Notes under the pieces: model-generated | What the model saw: only the letters and a program-made list of their open reading frames with translations | Told to the model about the DNA's origin: nothing | Database searches by the model: none | Shown: piece after piece, positions 61,601 through 64,000 of the stretch | Numbering within the stretch: the first letter of the stretch is position 1 | How the letters are laid out: every line of letters starts with the position of its first letter | Origin: Pelecanus crispus | Taxonomy: Eukaryota > Chordata > Aves > Pelecaniformes > Pelecanidae | Assembly: GCF_030463565.1 (NCBI RefSeq) | Contig: NC_134653.1 | Location: 37,199,150-37,263,149, forward strand | DNA length: 64,000 nucleotides | Direction: 5' to 3' | Position numbers and translations under genes: made by a program

Positions 61601-61620
61601 ACGTGTACGTGCGTGCACGT
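61601..61620. repeat. 20-base alternating purine-pyrimidine tract
   Basis: ACGTGTACGTGCGTGCACGT alternates purine and pyrimidine without a break and contains four CpG, a pattern that favours Z-DNA. It also holds several ACGTG/CACGT cores used by bHLH-PAS factors. Function is unknown. Confidence 0.6.
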
Positions 61621-62059
61621 CCATGCACGAGCGTTTCTGTTTTCCCTTTCCCACGTACTGAAAATAGTTGGACCTGTCCTAGATTGTTTTGTACGCTCCT
61701 GTTTGGTCCTTTGCCCGTTCTTTTGGGACCGAGCTCTGATGGCACTGTCCGTGTGTTTGGAACGGAGGAGCGCCTGCGAAGTCTCCTGGTCTCGCATACA
61801 ACCTACTGTTCAAATAATTACAGGTGCACCGGCACCTAGTTTAAGTTCTCTGAGCTGTTTAAACTTGTGAGGCTTTTCACATCCTGCTAACTGAACGTCA
61901 GGGTGTAAGTTTTATTAAAACTGGGTGTGAAATGTAATTTTTTGCAAATATTTTCTCTGCAGTAGTTGCTCAAGAGCCCCTCCAGAGTACTTTCAGCACA
62001 GCTTGAGGCAGGGGGCTGGAAAAATCAGAGTTGAAAATTGGGGCATGTCACTCTTTCCC

Positions 62060-62225
62060 CCCCCGTCTAGATAAGTTATTTAATCTCTGTCCCTCTGTTT
62101 CTTCTGTAAAATAAGGATAACTTATCTCACGGTACTTCCACTGCTTAGTAGTTGTAAACCCCGCATGCAGGATCTTTTTGATAGGAAGCGCATTAAGATT
62201 AAAGTACATGGTGTTTTGTTCTGAA
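62060..62225 (+). repeat. MIR-like SINE remnant (core and 3' part)
   Basis: AAGTTATTTAATCTCTGTCC, then CTCTGTTTCTTCTGTAAAAT, AAGGATAACTTATCTCACGG and finally GAAGCGCATTAAGATTAAAG follow the order of MIR segments: 'aagtcacttaacctctctgtgcctcagtttcc', 'tctgtaaaatggg', 'tacctcac', 'aagcgct'. This is the clearest old SINE in the intron. Confidence 0.6.
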
Positions 62226-63469
62226 GAGTTTGAGGATGAAATTTATAGGCAACCGTAAGCTGTGTGTTTGTTTATGATAAAATTGGGAGATGAAGTATAA
62301 AGGAACAGACACTGGTACGGGCCGTGTAACTTGCAGCTTTACATTACAAACAGGCTCTTGTTTGTGGTGATAAAGGCAAGAAATCCAGTGTATTCTACTA
62401 GCTACAAATAGCTACATGGGCTAGAGCTTTTCACTTGGTAAAAATGAGCTTTTGCTCATTCTCAAATCAATCTCTCAGCTGTTCCTGTTAAAAGGGTCTT
62501 CTCTCCACCTGTTTAGTAGCTGTGAATTTTTGTTACTGTAAGAGTAAAAAGCGTCTCTTGCTGCTGAACATCCTTTGGCTGTCGCTGTTCTCTCCTCCCC
62601 CACCTTTTTCTATATTCTCACGATTTAGTTTGTGAAATTCCACGCCGCGCCCCCCCCCCCAATCCTGTGGCTTAATCAGCTGGAAAGTGCAGACAGCAGC
62701 GTAGCAAGGCAATAGGTTGCTCTCCGTGATGGGATTTTCTCCACTAACTGTTCCCTGCCTCCCCTTGGTTCTGTAAAATGCTCGTGAATTCGTCCTTTCT
62801 CCCAGGCGTGCGTAGCTCTGGCATCGCTCGCTGATGCGGCCGGGGTTGCTGAAGCACGTGAGAGCGCCTTGCAGAGCTGCCTGGAGCAGATTCCTTCCCA
62901 TGCAAGCTGCCCTTGGGATTTCGGCGTCTCATCTCCCGGAGGTCTGCCAAGTGCAGTAGAAACCCTGCTGTACACGCACAGGGGTTTACGTTCTTCTCCC
63001 CCACCCCCAGCTCTTCGGGATATTGTGTAAATACTGGGGGGGATGAGGTTTGTGAGGATGCTGAAGAATTTTGGAGGGGGAAATTGGCTTGGTGGCCTTG
63101 GGGTGTGCTTTCATAACCGATAGCTGGAGACGTCTCTTCTCTCTAATGGATCCACTGTCTTGCAGCTTTTTGGTGACAAGGTTCAAAATTGGTTTTTAGT
63201 CTTCCATGAGGGCAAAAGATATAAAACTGAAAGACCGTTTCTCCTCCAGACTGTACACTTGGATATTTCTGGATGTGTACCTGTGGGCTGTTCTTTGTTC
63301 CCAGACCCTTCCACAAACACAGCTCATCATCTTCTTGTGCCGTGTGTTCCCTTGTGGTTTTGAGCCAGAAAATCTCAAAGGCTTTTCATACCTGCTTAGG
63401 GGACTTGTTAATAATACTGGGCTGCTGGGGACAGATGTCCTGGAAGGCTTTTCAGTGGTGGATCAGTTT

Positions 63470-63540
63470 CAAAAAAACCCCAACAAACAAAACCCAAAAC
63501 AAACCGACCAACCCCAAACCACCCAACCCCAAACCCACCC
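63470..63540. repeat. A/C-only simple sequence
   Basis: About 70 bases almost wholly of A and C, in irregular CCCAAAC, CCAACC and ACAAAACCC motifs. A complementary T/G-rich stretch occurs upstream of the gene at about 33.03-33.08 kb. Both look like decayed simple repeats. Confidence 0.7.
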
Positions 63541-63844
63541 AAATTGCATCAGGCATATAATTAAGATTGCGAGCAGTTTGCTTCCCCAGAATTCAAACCG
63601 GCGCACCATTTAACCCATGATATGGATTAAATGCGCATAGGAGAGATTGTGCTAATACAAGCCTTAGATCTTGGGAAACCGGAGCAAATTATAGATTAGG
63701 CAGCCATGGGAAAGGCTACTTCAAAAAGAGCAGAGGGCCGTATTATCAGGGTCATAGCTGGAATAACCAGGGGAGTTATGCATGGGGGTACTGTAATAAT
63801 TGCTGCCAGGACTGCTCCGAGTCCCTCTAAATTCCTTGTATTTT

Positions 63845-63867
63845 AAAAAAAAAAAAAAAAAAAAAAA
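63845..63867. repeat. A23 homopolymer
   Basis: Twenty-three A preceded by CTTGTATTTT. No retroposon body is recognised upstream. It is a simple tract near the window end. Confidence 0.85.
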
Positions 63868-64000
63868 TCTACACACATAGCGTGGTGTTAACATGTTTGC
63901 ATCAAACCAGTGTGAGTCTGGGCTGGGGCACCGTCTCCAGGCCCTGCTAGAGCACTAGATCGCTGCCTAAAGAGGGAATCTTGCAACGGCAGAGGAGCAG

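Overview
The window is vertebrate nuclear DNA, most likely from a bird. Three things point there: a well-preserved CR1 LINE 3' end carrying the bird/crocodile-type ATTCTATGATTCTATGAT terminus, very few interspersed repeats apart from old decayed MIR-like pieces, and a first coding exon that reads as FBRSL1 (AUTS2/FBRS family). Species cannot be told from the sequence. No bacterial, viral or mobile-cassette gene system was found. Almost every open reading frame is a chance frame or lies in simple repeats.

Layout. Bases 1 to about 38,600 are non-coding upstream flank. It is AT-leaning, CpG-poor and rich in A tracts, with one minus-strand CR1 fragment (13750-14042), small decayed SINE/LINE remnants and no convincing exon. 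From about 38,610 to 40,860 lies a 2.2 kb minisatellite built on a CCCTCAGCTCAT...TTTAACCCC unit, with higher-order duplication. It abuts a CpG-island promoter and 5' leader (about 40,860-42,780), which is full of GC boxes, GGA and GGC triplet runs and very long T, G and C tracts. The only confident protein-coding feature is FBRSL1 coding exon 1 at 42217-42510 (+), 98 codons, ending at a GAG|GTAGGG donor. Everything downstream is read as 5' intron 1. That intron opens with a second, unrelated minisatellite (about 42,905-43,660; some 22 copies of a 30-bp C-rich unit), followed by a chain of CpG-rich patches (44.0-55.1 kb) and several MIR-like remnants.

How it fits together. The window is the 5' end of one large regulatory-type gene. 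FBRSL1 is a nuclear AUTS2-family protein linked to variant Polycomb PRC1 complexes, and this exon supplies the basic, Arg-rich N-terminus of the long isoform. The most unusual aspects are non-coding: two expanded minisatellites bracketing the first exon, a visible strand-composition switch (A/C-leaning upstream, T/G-leaning downstream) at the promoter, an intron far richer in CpG than the upstream flank, and a perfect 24-bp palindrome in the intron.
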